Source: Lolium rigidum (Eukaryota; Streptophyta; Magnoliopsida; Poales; Poaceae). From it: a stretch of 64,000 bases of DNA. Below the pieces are notes generated by a model that saw only the letters and a list, made by a program, of their open reading frames with translations, ran no database searches and had not been told where the DNA came from. Location of the stretch: positions 1 through 64,000 of the forward strand of contig NW_025901083.1 of assembly GCF_022539505.1 (NCBI RefSeq). The letters are read 5' to 3'. A program made the position numbers and the translations under genes. Below are positions 11,641 to 23,546 of the stretch, piece by piece. How positions within the stretch are numbered: position 1 is the stretch's first letter; each line of letters opens with the position of its first letter.

Positions 11641-12489
11641 GGTACGAGCATGCCTCATAAATCGTAGCACGAGCAAGTGGATGATATGTTTGATCAGAAA
11701 TTAATGCAATATCAAACAACGGACTTCGAGCATGGCACTAGGTTCTAAAAAACATCTATCTAGTGGCTTAGCATTTGTAATGACCCAGGAAAACCCTATA
11801 TTAGATTTTTTCACCGTTGCTTGTTTTTCCGTGTAGTTCCAAAAATCATATGCATCATGCATCATATCATCCATAAGATTTTATCAAATAAAAATTATTT
11901 TGAATAAAAATTATTTTGTGTTACCCCCTCTAATAAGGTTTATATAATACACCTCCTCTATGTCTTTTCATTTAACAAAACCCCAAACACAATATTTAAA
12001 ACCTTGGAAGTTGTTTTGGTTTCAGTAATAATGTTTTCCAAAATGTGCTTGGACATGTTCTCCTACTTTATTTCTCTCCTCTTTGTCTCTCTATCTTCCT
12101 TTTTCTCTTTGTCTTCTTAAATCTGTCTTTGCAAATTCTAGTAATCCAATTCGAAATAAGGCATGCGACCACATCTTGGCATTTTTCGACTTCCTGACCA
12201 ATCTCTCTTCTCTGCCGAAACACAGCATCCATACTCTCTCTTGTTTCAGCCCACCAACACCGAAGCACACCAATACTGGCCACCTCTCCTCGTTGATCTT
12301 TTCACGTCAGGTGGACTTCATCTCCTTCGTACATCAGCACATCCGCAGTAGCCACGTCGACCTGCAGCTTGATGCGATGGCAACCATGCAAGGTCCTCCT
12401 CAATATAAAAGCCGCCTGCAACCCTAGCTCCTTAGTCCGTCCCATCCGCCGCCACTCATCTGCTCCCCTTCTCTATCTCCTCGCGTCCG

Positions 12490-13098
12490 TGATACGAGTC
12501 GTTGGCCTGATCTTTCACGGTGCACCTCCTTGATCTAATGGATCTGATAATTCTCCAAATTACGTGAGCGATACACGCGACCTGAAGATGGGGAACACCA
12601 ATCCTACGAGCAACTCGACGGTGAACGACGAACCTCACGCCTGGATAGACACGCCAAGCTCGACAACCCTCGACAATTCGAGGACCTTCTCGCACGCATG
12701 ATAACTCTTGACAGATTCAAAAACTCTCACGCCTTTATTGATGGATAACTGGACGAACGTCCGAGACGCCGTCACACACACCGATCCCAATGGGACGGTG
12801 ATAATATGAACTTTAAGTTCTACATTATTCTAAATAAGCTCAAAGCTACCCTAACCCTAGCCGACCAACTCCCTTATATGAGGGGATGGCTGGGGCGCCC
12901 CACTTAATGGGTTGACCTAGTTCGGTTGGACAGGCCCATACCAAACAAACACTAATTAAAACCCTAATGGCCCACCACATGACCTGGTTACATTATTTCC
13001 TAATAACAATACTATCATAAATCGTTGGTACAACCTTAGACTCAATCATCATATCGCGGGCTGTCCTAGTGTACCAAGTTGCATGGATGTTCTCATCA
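12490..13098 (-). mobile_element. 3' LTR of the non-autonomous element
   Basis: This 609-bp LTR runs on the - strand from TGATGAGAAC (13098) to CTCGTATCA (12490). A purine-rich tract (AAAGGGAGGAGGA on the - strand, 13099 upward) touches its U3 end, which fixes the orientation. It is the intact sister of the interrupted 5' LTR. Confidence 0.88.
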
Positions 13099-14555
13099 TC
13101 CTCCTCCCTTTCAAGAAGAGTTGTCCCCAACACGTGAGGGTCTGCTGGAAAAAGGGCGGCGTCAGATAAGCAACATCGTCGGTCTTTATCTGCAAGCCTC
13201 GCCAGTCTTTCACACCTCATCCTCCCGTTGACTAGCTTGACTTGACCTTGACGCCCTTTGGTCTTCGACGTCATCAACCTGATGGAGACTCAAGCATCCT
13301 TTCAAATGCAACTGAAAGCGCACCATGCATATCACCCACAACAAACAGAATAATAAGTTGAATACATCCGCATTTGCATTCTACTGAAAACAAGTGTCTT
13401 TTCCTTTTCGCTACTGTTCCTCGTGAAAAATTGCACCAACCAAACAATTTACTATCACTTCCCATTGAAATCCACGTTCAGCCAATCAATCTCCACGAAA
13501 ACAACACTTTCGTCAGCTGAAACGTGTCTTTCTTTTCTTGCGCAAATATCCCAACCGATATGTGTAGTTTTTTTTCTTATAATCTGTTGTTGCCTAGGAG
13601 AAAACCCTCACGTGGCCACCCAATCCAATAAAAAGGTGACCAGGTTGATCTCTTTGTGTACTAAACAAACAACTCTTTCCATAATGCTACCCGATCTGTT
13701 TCCTTTCCTTTCCAAAGTGGATCAGCAAAACTTTACTTTCCTGCCCGTACGTAGTCCATGTACAAAAGGAAAAATAATCTTTCCTTCTATTTTTTTAACT
13801 GGTCGATCACCACACCCAACAAAATCTGCACTCAATATTTCCTTTAAATATTTCCTTTCCTTGCATGCTTGTACATGCGTAGGAAACTGAAACGCCGTCC
13901 GCGAGAAAAGAAACCTCGTGCTTGTACATGCTTGTACCCGATCTGTCACACGTGATTCAAGCTAACCCCGATCTCCAATACGATCGGAAAATATCGATCT
14001 GAACTCCTCTTCTGCTACGTGCTTGTCTCTCCACGTACGTGGATTCCCCTAGTCCTGGACGTGCAGCTGTTGGTTGCTTCGATCCGCACTTTCCTTTGAT
14101 GTGCGTTGCTTCTTTCCTGTGCTTTGCCAATCGCAACTAGAACGTGATCCGACCGGATCCACGCACGTCTCGCCAGGTAACGTGCCGACAAAAATCGATC
14201 TGGTGTAAATCGACGGTAATCCTAAACGTACGGACGTTTTGCTTACGGAAAGAGTTACAGGCTGACGTGTAACATACCGGTTGGTTCAGATTTGATTCGT
14301 TCCTTAAAAATCGGAAACGACCTCCATGTGTGATGCGCCATCGTGAGTCCGTAAGTGTTTTCCGTAAGCGAAACATCCGTATGTGTAGCATTACTCGTAA
14401 ATCGATCTCCAGAAAAAAAACTTGCGATCTTCCGGCGGCAGTGCCGAGTACTGCTGGCGGAAGTGCCGGCCATCCGACGGAAACATCTTCTTCCTTACGA
14501 GACCGAGTAACAAATTAATCTTGCACCGTGATCATCCTAGCGCTATGATACCACA
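13099..14555 (-). other. Internal region, no coding sequence recognised
   Basis: This 1457-bp stretch between PPT and PBS lacks any ORF that resembles gag, protease, RT or integrase. It shows A/T-rich and ACGT-rich stretches and could be captured genomic DNA. I do not recognise it. Confidence 0.6.
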
Positions 14556-14895
14556 TGATACACGTCGTTGGTCCGATCTTTCACGGTGCACCTCTTTGAT
14601 CTAATGGATTGGATAATTCTCCCAATCACGTGAGCGATACACGCGAACTGAAGATGGGAAACGCCAATCCAGCGAGCAACTCGACGATGAGCGACGAACC
14701 TCACGCCTGGATAGACACGCCAAGCTCGACAAACCTCGACAATTCGAGGACCTTATCGCACACACGATAACTCTTGACAGATTCAAGAACTATCACGCCT
14801 TTATGATAACTAGACGAACGTCCGAGACGCGGTCACACACGTCGATCCCAATGGACCGGTGATAATATGAACTTTAAGTTCTACATTATTCTGAA

Positions 14896-17356
14896 CTACT
14901 AAAAGTGCCCGTGCGTTGCACCGGGTAACCAAATACCCAAACGTTCCAGCAAACCATCTATGTTGATACTTCTCCTCTTTGCCATCATCAATTCATCATC
15001 GACGGTAATCTCATTTTCTATTCATAACAATATTGGATTGCAAGCCTCTCACTGCACCAACTTGTAATGCCACAAACTTGTAATGATGGTGGGTGCCATC
15101 CTTATTTCATTAAGATATGAATTCAAACGAAAATACAGTTACTGCACACATGATATTCTCCAACGTTTCAAAATTTTAGTAAAAATAATTGCTGGTTCAG
15201 TAAAAACATTATACTACATTCAGTAAAAAGTTAATGGCAAAAATATCAAGATTAGAGCTGAATTTACACAATACAATGTGTTAAAATAAGTCTAGTATGT
15301 ATCTGACTGTATTTATTTTAACACGTATGTGCGTGTGTAACGCGTACTGATTATTATACTATATAAAAGAGAGACGTGGTGACACCCTAAACTTAAACTT
15401 GGTACTCATGCTGCATTCAAGAAATCAGTACATGCTAATATTTGTTGAACGCTAATATTTTGTATTTTATAAATTACAATTAATAATTCCCGTAAAAGAT
15501 CTTTGTGAATCCACTAACTAAGAGTAAACCAAGAACCCAACCACACTCATATATATATATACCTCTCTTTTTAAGACTTCCACAATGATACTGCACCAGA
15601 TTATCCAGAAGAGATGCCACCTGACCATCGATGCCAGATGAAATGCTCGATTGCCTCCAGCAAGTTTTGATTGTCGAGAAAATCCCTACTGTACCTCCAA
15701 ACCAGATCACATGATCGGGGTCGTGTTCCAACATGATCGCCCTTCCCTCCCCTGGCTCCTTGTTGCATGCTGGGATTGCTAGCGTGACGCCGAGTTGTGG
15801 AGTGCTCGGGCTTGCGAGGCTGACCGCAGAGCTGTGATCGTCTGGAGCGCATACTTTTGCTAGCTGTTTTGGCATGTTCTCTTTCTCTCTCCCCATCCCC
15901 TACCTTATATCCGTAGATTCAGGTGGGGAATCTCTCCCCCCGGTGATCATTCAAACAAAATTCCCCAGACAGTCATACATGTAAGTATTTTGAGTCCGAT
16001 TTTTCGAAATGAGTCGAAATCTACTTGCAACTCCAGCTCGGTCTTTTCCAATCAAGGAGGATACAACCGCTGACGGATGATGTCCCTCCTTGTTGGGCAT
16101 CTCCTTGAACAGCAGCTGGAGCCGAGCATCGTCGAGGCCAAGCTGCCGAGGCTATAGTGCACCCGGGGTGAGGCGGATCACCTAGCTACCTTGCGCTGCT
16201 ATCCTGGTTTGGGGACCTCGACAGCGCCGGCGTGTGCCATCGACTCTACCGCCTAAACCATCTCAACGAGCTGTTGAGCGGGAAGACCCGGGCGAGCACA
16301 CGCGGCCGGATGGTGCCGGAGGATGGAGAACACGGCATAGCCATAGCCACATCTTGTCAACGCTCGTGAGCTCTAGTTCGATCGATGGAAGCACCGTACA
16401 ACCGTTGTACATGTCTGGAGCACGTAGGTCCCGTTGATCTCGCCGACGGCGGGATCGTATGGAGTAGATGCGGTTTATCGATGTTCCACAGATATATTGC
16501 GTAGTTTTCGTGCTGGTATCGATCTTCATATCGATCTCGTCGATCTCACATGTACATATACAGGGAACCGCATCAGGGTATCAGGCTTGTCCTCGGCGAC
16601 TTCGTCACTGGCCGCCGCAAAAGTTTCATGTGAAGGAGGCATGTCTGGTTGCTGCCGAATTCATTGGAAGCCAATTGGCTGTTGGCGTGACAACAACAGC
16701 TACTCTCCTTGTATATTCGTGGGCGGCAACTTTTCATAAACCATGGTGGCGGATTTCCAGATCAGCGGTGCTTTTGGAGCTCGTTTGACGCACAAGCTGT
16801 TTCAGAGCAGCGGTGTGGTTTTGAGACGGGATCCATGGCGGCGGAGAGCTTGGATACATGACCGCAGGGACCTTGGCCGGGATCCATGGTGACGGCTGGC
16901 CCGGTATGCATGCATGTTCCGGGATCAATTTCGCCGAGATTCAGACGTTGTTCAGGCCAAAGCCTTGAACGATCAGTGGATTAGCTGGTATACTCCATGC
17001 TACTCACGCACGGGAAAACTGATTTGGCCGCCACAGGCCCGTTCATGTAGCTTACCAGGGTATATATGCACGAGGCAGCGGTAAGAAGGAATCATTGATG
17101 GACTTGGATCTACCTGAACACGCAGCATGTTGTACGAAGGAAACCAAAACGTACACGGCTCAACGTATGAAAGCTCGTACAACGCCAGGAACGAATCGTT
17201 GATGGAGTTTTAGCTCTACCCGAACACGTAACGTGTTGTACCAAGCAAATCAAAAGGCTCACGCGCGGCGCACAAAGACGTAAAGAACGATGGACGAAAG
17301 CGCATTGTTGCGGACCAAACCACGGAAACGTTAGCTCCTTTATTATTAGGCATAGA
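14896..17356 (-). mobile_element. Helitron 1 (non-autonomous), 2.46 kb
   Basis: On the - strand it starts TCTATGCCTAATAATAAAGG (17356) and ends with a CCCGGTGC..GCACGGG hairpin followed by GCACTTTTAGTAG (14896). Helitrons start with TC, end with a hairpin plus CTRR, and insert between A and T. Here the host A is at 14895 and the last four bases are GTAG, a one-base departure from CTAG. No Rep/helicase ORF is present. An ORF at 15480-15896 (-) is of unknown origin and could be a captured fragment. Confidence 0.72.
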
Positions 17357-19547
17357 CTAGGAAATGTGCCCGTGCGTTGCAACGGGATTGAATATTTTGA
17401 TGGCACGGTTGCACCACTGATGTCGGTCGCTCGAAGGTTGTGATGACGTGTGTGAGCATAGCTACCATGACACTGTGCTTGTACTCTGTGTCAGCAGCCG
17501 CCACCACCAGGTTCGGCTGGTTGACGAAGCGGACATGATCCATATTGCTCTAGTGGTTGCATATCGTCTAGTACGACCAGCTGACCTTCTCATGATCGTG
17601 GCTACGAAAAAGCTTGCGAGTAAAAATTGATGAACAACCTATCGACAAACAAAAGTGGCGGAGTGAGTTAGGCGTTAATGCTAAAGCACAACATGATGGG
17701 ACCTTGTCGTCATAGCACGACGGCTATAGGACAGCGACATCCGGATGTTGGTGTGTGCCGCCAATCTAGAGTTCGACACCGCCACAACAGTACACCTCAT
17801 AAGAAAAGACCGGTGCAACAAAAAATCAAGTATAATATAATTTTCGTATTACAAACTGTCATGAACTAAAAACTGTGTAAAAGCAAATTAGATTCGGTCA
17901 AAAATAGAATTTTGGAAACGCACAAACTACTTAAGCTAGCTATCTTTGATCCAAAACGAAAATCCCAAATACATCTAGCAGCAGGCCTCGAGTGCACGCG
18001 CTCCACACTTCAGCTGCCTTGAGCCGGCAGCATCCTAGGCCAGCCGCATGCACGCACTCCAGCTATCAGCCTTGGCCAGTAGCCCCGCGGAGAACCAGGC
18101 AGCAGCGTGCACGTCCACGGCTATGCACGACGACCTGCCGCTGAGGCGCAGCACCTCGTGTCCTTGTCTCGTTCTTGTCGCCCACAACGCTGTTATTGGG
18201 GAATCCCGGCCAATAGCATCCCCCTGCGGAGGCGCCCTGTTCAGCTTGGCGGTCAAGGCGTCGTAGCTCTGCAGAAATAACGGCGCCACCACCCACCGGC
18301 AGGCGTGCGTCACGGCGTCCATGTCGAAAGGTAGTAGCAGGCCAACGCCCCCCTTGTTGTCATGCAGGCGGATTGACCATGGCGTGCCATCGCACATACG
18401 CGATGTGCAGTGCGGCATCACTCATATATCTGAATTAATTGCTCGGGGTTGTGCCGTCTTCTTTTTTCAGTCCGTCGACTCGACTCGCCTCCACCGCCTC
18501 GTCATCCACCGGTGGCCAAGTGCCTTGACGCCGCCCGCACAGTCGCATAGATATCCTCCCGTCGACGAAACAAAACTTTCTCGCCGGACCTACTTGAATC
18601 TCAGGCGATCTGGCGTGTGCGAGACGAAGATGAATTGTTGCTGATTGTCGATGGCCTCATGGTCTAGAACAGGGGCGCCACGATGCGAGCCTCTCGCATC
18701 ACTGCAAGTCATGCGGATCGCCGCCGTCGAGTGGCCGCGCGCACCAAGGCACGTAGGCTGCGGATGACCATGGATCATCAGTCTATGGTGATAGGGGTGG
18801 CAGTAGTGATGGTGATCATCAGCCTATGTGCTATGTGGTGGTAGCTGGATTTCTTCTCCGTGTGGTACTGGCAGTCAAAAACTCAAAATCCGCGAGCCAG
18901 CCAATCCCGACGACGTTGACTAACTTGTTGAAAGCGAAGAAGGCACCAGCTATGTTTGCTAGGGTTGCTCCAGGCGCTGCAGCAGTAGTGTTTTGCTGAT
19001 CACTGGGTTGTCCAATTGTCCATGAGGCCATGGCTGTCGAGAGTCCGAGACGACATGCAGGGCGGTGGCTGTAATAGATCAAGCCGAGCACCGAGCGTTG
19101 GGAGCGCGAGAACGACGAGAAGAAGGTTGGCGCCGGGTTCCCATTGGCGAGGAGCGCGGCGAGTCCTTCCATGGCGCGATTTCTTGCTCGGCCCGGTCAT
19201 CGTCGTCATCGCCGACTCAGATCAGAGCCTCGCGTAAGTACCGCAGTTTCGATTCGTCCCGACTTGGAGCTTTGATAGGCGCCTAGGCCTCGTCAATATA
19301 TATAGACGTGCATGTCATCGGATCCTGTTTCGATCGTATGATTCGTATCTGGAACGGACCGTAACGTGGTAAGGAATAGAAAAGAGTCTGACACCGCAAG
19401 GAAATCGATCTTTATGGAACAAACTTAACGCGGCGACGGAACAAAAATTAGGAGCGGACGAAGGACGATTGACCAAACGGACCAAACCACGGAAACGCTT
19501 CTCCCTTTATTATTAGGTATAGATATAGATATAGATATAGATATAGA
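17357..19547 (-). mobile_element. Helitron 2 (non-autonomous), 2.19 kb, abutting Helitron 1
   Basis: On the - strand it starts with several TCTATA hexamers then CCTAATAATAAAGGG (19547 downward) and ends CCCGTTGC..GCACGGG hairpin, GCACATTTCCTAG (17357). The CTAG end is canonical and the host T is at 19548. It shares about 50 bp of end sequence with Helitron 1, including GGACCAAACCACGGAAACG on the + strand, but the interiors look different. No Rep/helicase ORF. A 128-aa frame at 18035-18421 (-) is unassigned. Confidence 0.75.
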
Positions 19548-19548
19548 T
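19519..19548 (+). repeat. Hexamer microsatellite (ATAGAT)n at Helitron end
   Basis: About five tandem copies of ATAGAT form the 5' tip of Helitron 2 (TCTATA repeats on its own strand). Comparison with the sister LTR places the Helitron-host boundary after the last copy, so the microsatellite belongs to the Helitron. Confidence 0.8.
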
Positions 19549-21919
19549 AAACTCAAAGCTACCCTAACCCTAGCCGGCCAGCTCCCTTATATGAGGGGAT
19601 GGCTGGGGCGCCCCACTTAATGGGCTTGACCTAGTTCGGTTGCACAGGCCCATACCGAACAAACACTAAATTAAAACCTAATGGCCCACCACATGACATG
19701 GCTACATTATTTCCTAATAACAATACTATCATAAATTGTTGGTACAACTTTAGACTCAATTATCATATCACGAGCTGTCCTAGTGTACCAAGTTACATGG
19801 ATGTCCTCATTAGTCCGAGTGTGGCCGATGCCATCGAGTCCCATGTGCGCCATGACATGGCCGCCCTCATCGTGCCGGCCGCTGCTCCGGCCAAACGTGC
19901 GCTCTCTCTGTCGAGTTCTTTTTCCTCCCGACCGACGCCCTTGTTCCCCGTTGTCTGCACGTCTCCATTGCGGACTTCGTTGATGCTGCCCGGCGGCCGG
20001 CTCTCTCTGGTAAGCTCCGCGCCCTTCTGAACTATTCCCTGGTTTCTTACTCCTTTTTCTTGCGGTCCTACAGGCGTTGATCGCCGCTCTCCTCCACAGG
20101 ACCTCGTCGCCGTCACAACTTCAACGTGTACCAGAACAAGTCCGGCCCGTGATGAACGTCTACACCTCCAGAACGTCGCCCGCCACGGGGTTCTCCTCCC
20201 CCTGGCCAGACCCCTCTGCCCACAACGCACGCGCCATGCACACCTCACGCGCGGCAGCGCCGCCCTTGGTACCTACGGATCCAAATCCAAATAGTTATAT
20301 GGTGCTTACCACCTTATCATCCTTGTCACCACTTTTCAAGAAAAGATGGACTATAGGTTGGGAGCCCTTTTCGGAAAAGTTGCGAGAAAATGTTTCCGAG
20401 AAAGAAGATTTCAAAAACCTTGGAATGGGGTAGCCCTTCCCAAGTGTGATGTTTTGAAAATAAAAAATGTTTCAAAAAGGAAATGTTTGGAGGCAAGTGG
20501 AGATGAAAAGTTATTTTCGAAAAACCTTGATAACTAAGTATCTAACCGGACCTAGCCAGTACAACCACATTATCCTTTAGTGGGACAGGGCGTAGAGTAG
20601 TAGTCTCTCTCGCCTTAGTTTGGGTCCTGAAAGTGTAAGGGGTAGTCCGAGCATGGACACCTATCGACCGTGGCCTTCCCGACGAACTGGGAACGCCTTT
20701 CCATTACGTACCGATGGCAGGGGTACAACCTATGAGCTCCCATTGAATAATGCCCCGCAGTTGATCGCGGCATTCCGGAGGATCGAGCTGGTCGGGGAAT
20801 TTGCTACTCCTAGGTAAACGATCCCTCAGACTCTGGTGTTGGGAGGTACAACTCTAGGCGGCATGTCTTAGGCTAGGGCGAGCAGGCGAAAAACTACGAT
20901 CGGGTGCTTGTCGTGGCATATGTTGTTATGCAGAGACGATGCCCACACGATGAGTATTCGGATCTTGTGGGGAAAGTGTACAACCTCTGCAGAGTGTAAA
21001 ACTATTCGAATAGCCGTGTCCGCGGTTATGGACATGGGAAAGGCCGTTGCTTGGCATTGAAGGAGTTTTGTTTTACAAAAGTGTTTTCCAAAAAGGTTTT
21101 GGAAAAGTACCTGGGAGGTACGGTGGAAAAAAACTAGAAAAGTTGGAATGGCCATTTGGGATGGCCGGAAATAAGAATGGGTTATCCTTACCTATTAGTC
21201 TGCAAACAAAATGGTTTACAAAAAGTTTTCAACAAGGATATAGAGATGTCATACTCTCGAGAAGAACCACCTCTCGCTCCTTGTAACCCTAGAATAGTGC
21301 ATGTTCCTTGCTACTGCCAAATTGCATATCCTTTACTTCTCTCTAAGGTGGTTTGCGAATACAATTCATAATGTACTCATGGCTTTGTCCCTGACTATTT
21401 ACTTGGCCAGACTTGGTGGAGTTCGACAGATGAAGAAGGAGTTGACGACGTCTATGCGAGCTAGGAACGTCTTCCCAGTCAGTTTCCTGTAGGGTTATGG
21501 CATGACTTGGGCCTTGCGAACGTTTTCGCCTGAAGTATTTCCGCCGTGTGATTGTTGATCTCCTGCCATTGCGGCTCTTATGTAAGTAAGTATTGGGCAT
21601 GTGACCTGTTGTAATCTTTTTATTCGGTACTGTAATGGATGAGGTATTTGATACCAGTTCGGTTATGCTTTCACGACACACTGATCATGGGATCGTGACT
21701 GTGTATGCATAACGGGTGTTTCAGAAAGCTAGTCCGGGGCCCCACAATAGGCCACATCCTCGACTATACAAGGAAGGAGGCGGGCCGGTCATAACTACAG
21801 AATATAGTCATAACTACAATGGATACATGTACATATCTCAACAGAGCCAAAGGCACGCCGCTGTCCTCACCCCTCTCTCATTGGAATGGGACAAATCTTG
21901 TGATAGTAGAGCTTGTTGT

Positions 21920-22301
21920 TGTTGTGAAGTGTACAAGTAGATTGCCTAGCCCTTTCCATCAGTTCGGACTTTTGGTTCAATTGGCTAGTGCATGAAGCTT
22001 AACATGATATCAGAGCCCCAGGTCTCGAGTTCAAATCCTGGCTTTCACATGGTTTTCGCAATTAAGCCTAAAAATTGCTGTTGCCCCCCTCTTACATGGT
22101 TTTCGCAATTAAGCCTAAAAATTGCTCGTTGCCCCCTCTTTAGCCACCGCTGTTTCGGTGTGCTCTTCTTCTTTCACGTGTTGACTTTCTCTTCTCCCGT
22201 CACACGCGAGTGGGGGTGTTGTGAAGTGTACAAGTAGATTGCCTAGCCCTTTCCATCAGTTCGGACTTTTGGTTCAAGTGGCTAGTGCATGAAGCTTAAC
22301 A
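21920..22301 (+). mobile_element. TRIM (miniature LTR retrotransposon), TSD GTTGT
   Basis: Two 85-bp direct LTRs (21920-22004 and 22217-22301; TGTTGTGAAG...GCTTAACA) enclose a 212-bp internal part. The PBS-like TGATATCAGAGCC (22005) abuts the first LTR and a short purine tract (GAGTGGGGG) abuts the second. GTTGT lies on both sides. It has no coding capacity. The interior holds a direct duplication of about 47 bp (22047-22140). The same family occurs at 36524. Confidence 0.9.
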
Positions 22302-22370
22302 GTTGTTGCAAAAAGACGGGAAGTCATCTTTACTATTAGCCCTAAAGGACGAGCGCATGAGAGCAATAGC

Positions 22371-22527
22371 CATAGGCGGACCCAATTGTTTTTTGAATCC
22401 TGGCCAAACAAGCTTAGTGTGCTAATTTTTTACCAAATACATATGAATTTGGGACGAAAATAGGCTTGCCGGCCGACCGGAAGCCTGGGCGGCTGCCCGG
22501 GTAAAAGGGATGCTAGATCCGCCCCTG
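22371..22527. mobile_element. Possible hAT-like MITE, 157 bp
   Basis: The ends are imperfect inverted repeats (CATAGGCGGACCC and GGATCCGCCCCTG-like). Flanks GCAATAGC (22363-22370) and GCAACAAC (22528-22535) match at 6 of 8 positions, as expected for an old 8-bp hAT duplication. It contains no ORF. Confidence 0.45.
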
Positions 22528-23199
22528 GCAACAACCATCACCGATGAAGAGAAGCGTATATAAGAAGAAACATGGTTATCTTTACCATTCAACAAGATCC
22601 GCTAGAGACAAACTTCCACACGCCCTCCAATGACGTGTCGACTTTATTCCAATTTCAGGTAGTCTCCACCGCCACATCTTCTTGAGTATGGCACAAACCC
22701 TAAACAAACAGAGGAAAACAACAAGAAACGGAGTCCTCCCGCCAACAAAGACCGTGATACACTGCACCTCCATGGCACTAGGGCCATAAGAGGCGAGGCG
22801 GATCGGTGGTGGCGGTGGCGCCGACAGCAGGGAGGAAACCCTATCTCTGGTGAAGTGCTCGAGCTTGAATAGATAGTTTGGCATGAGCATATTTTAAGTT
22901 GGAAGGATAATAACGGCTGCTTTTATTGAAAAGTCTAATTAGTTTGCTAAATAAATATATAGGATAAACAATTCTAGCAACGCACGGTCCAATTTTCCAA
23001 TGCTTAGGATTACTGTTTTTTCTTAAAAGAAAGTACAAAGAAAAAAAGTTCAAAATGGTTACACCAACCCAAATTTCACATGAGAAGTAGACACGCCATA
23101 TTTTATAGTAGATACGAACGTCCGCGTCTCAGGTTCACCTCGCCCAGGCGCGGCACGCAGCCACTCAACTCTACCGCACGCAGCCGCAGCGCCACACTC
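22528..23199. other. Upstream flank of the host gene
   Basis: No convincing gene. The segment turns from A/T-rich (22880-23100) to very GC-rich after about 23110, the usual look of a grass gene's 5' end. No TATA box could be assigned with confidence. Confidence 0.4.
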
Positions 23200-23546
23200 C
23201 ACTGCAGCGCTCTGCACCAGAGTGCAGTGCTAGAGTCGAGGCGACGAACGGCCTGCTCCCTTTGCTTCTCGCCGCAGCAAAGCGGTCGCGGCGAGCCGAG
23301 CACTGCGCCGAGAGCGAAGTCGCCGCCGGGGCAGAAGCGGCGACGGAACCCTAGAAGACCGCCCGCCGCGCACGCGTCCCGAGCCGAGCAGTTCGGATTC
23401 GGCCGGATCTGCCCCCCTCGGCGCCGGGGCGTGATGCCCGTGGCGACGGCTCGCGCATTTCTGCTCCGAGTCAGCGGCGGTCGGGCGGGTGTTGGACCGG
23501 CTGGGCGCGAGATTCGGCTTGCCCGCCCATCGGGGGGTGGAATGCA
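23200..23546 (+). other. Putative 5' untranslated exon of the host gene
   Basis: GC-rich sequence ends at a good donor (GCA|GTAAGG, GT at 23547) and is followed by a T-rich intron reaching the acceptor TTTTGCAG at 24494-24501. This intron precedes the exon with the start codon. The exon's beginning is a guess. Long frames on both strands here are GC-composition artefacts. Confidence 0.45.

Larger units (their letters stand above)
12490..19812 (-). mobile_element. Non-autonomous LTR retrotransposon, TSD GTCCG
   Basis: A complete small element on the - strand. The 5' LTR is 19812-14556 (interrupted by Helitrons), the PBS 14553-14541 (TGGTATCATAGCG, initiator-Met type, 2 nt from the LTR), the internal part 13099-14555, the polypurine tract 13115-13099, and the 3' LTR 13098-12490. 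The 5-bp direct repeats GTCCG (12485-12489 and 19813-19817) flank it. Without the Helitrons it is about 2.67 kb. Both LTRs are about 605-609 bp. No gag or pol is visible, so it must have depended on another element's proteins. Confidence 0.9.
14556..19812 (-). mobile_element. 5' LTR of the non-autonomous element, split by Helitrons
   Basis: The LTR halves are 14556-14895 and 19548-19812 (605 bp together). Joined, they match the 3' LTR across the junction with no gap. The U3 terminus has mutated from TG to TA at 19812. Confidence 0.87.
11776..21746 (+). mobile_element. Probable old long LTR, split by later insertions
   Basis: The left part (11776-12489) begins TGTAATGACCCAGG. The right part (19813-21746) ends GGGGCCCCACA. 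With the element at 12490-19812 removed, this is about 2.6 kb of non-coding sequence with promoter-like pyrimidine-rich and GC-rich segments, consistent with one Gypsy LTR. The left start resembles that of the long LTR at 48139. I found no matching TSD at the outer edges, so the limits are uncertain. Confidence 0.35.

Noticed and set aside
15480..15896. 138-codon - strand frame in Helitron 1
   Set aside because: Not matched to any family I know. May be a captured fragment, but not supportable as a gene.
18035..18421. 128-codon - strand frame in Helitron 2
   Set aside because: No recognisable domain; overlapping frames on the other strand are equally long.
11776..21746. Idea that this is a solo LTR with TSD
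   Set aside because: GCATT (left) and ATAGG (right) do not match. It is kept only as a low-confidence LTR.
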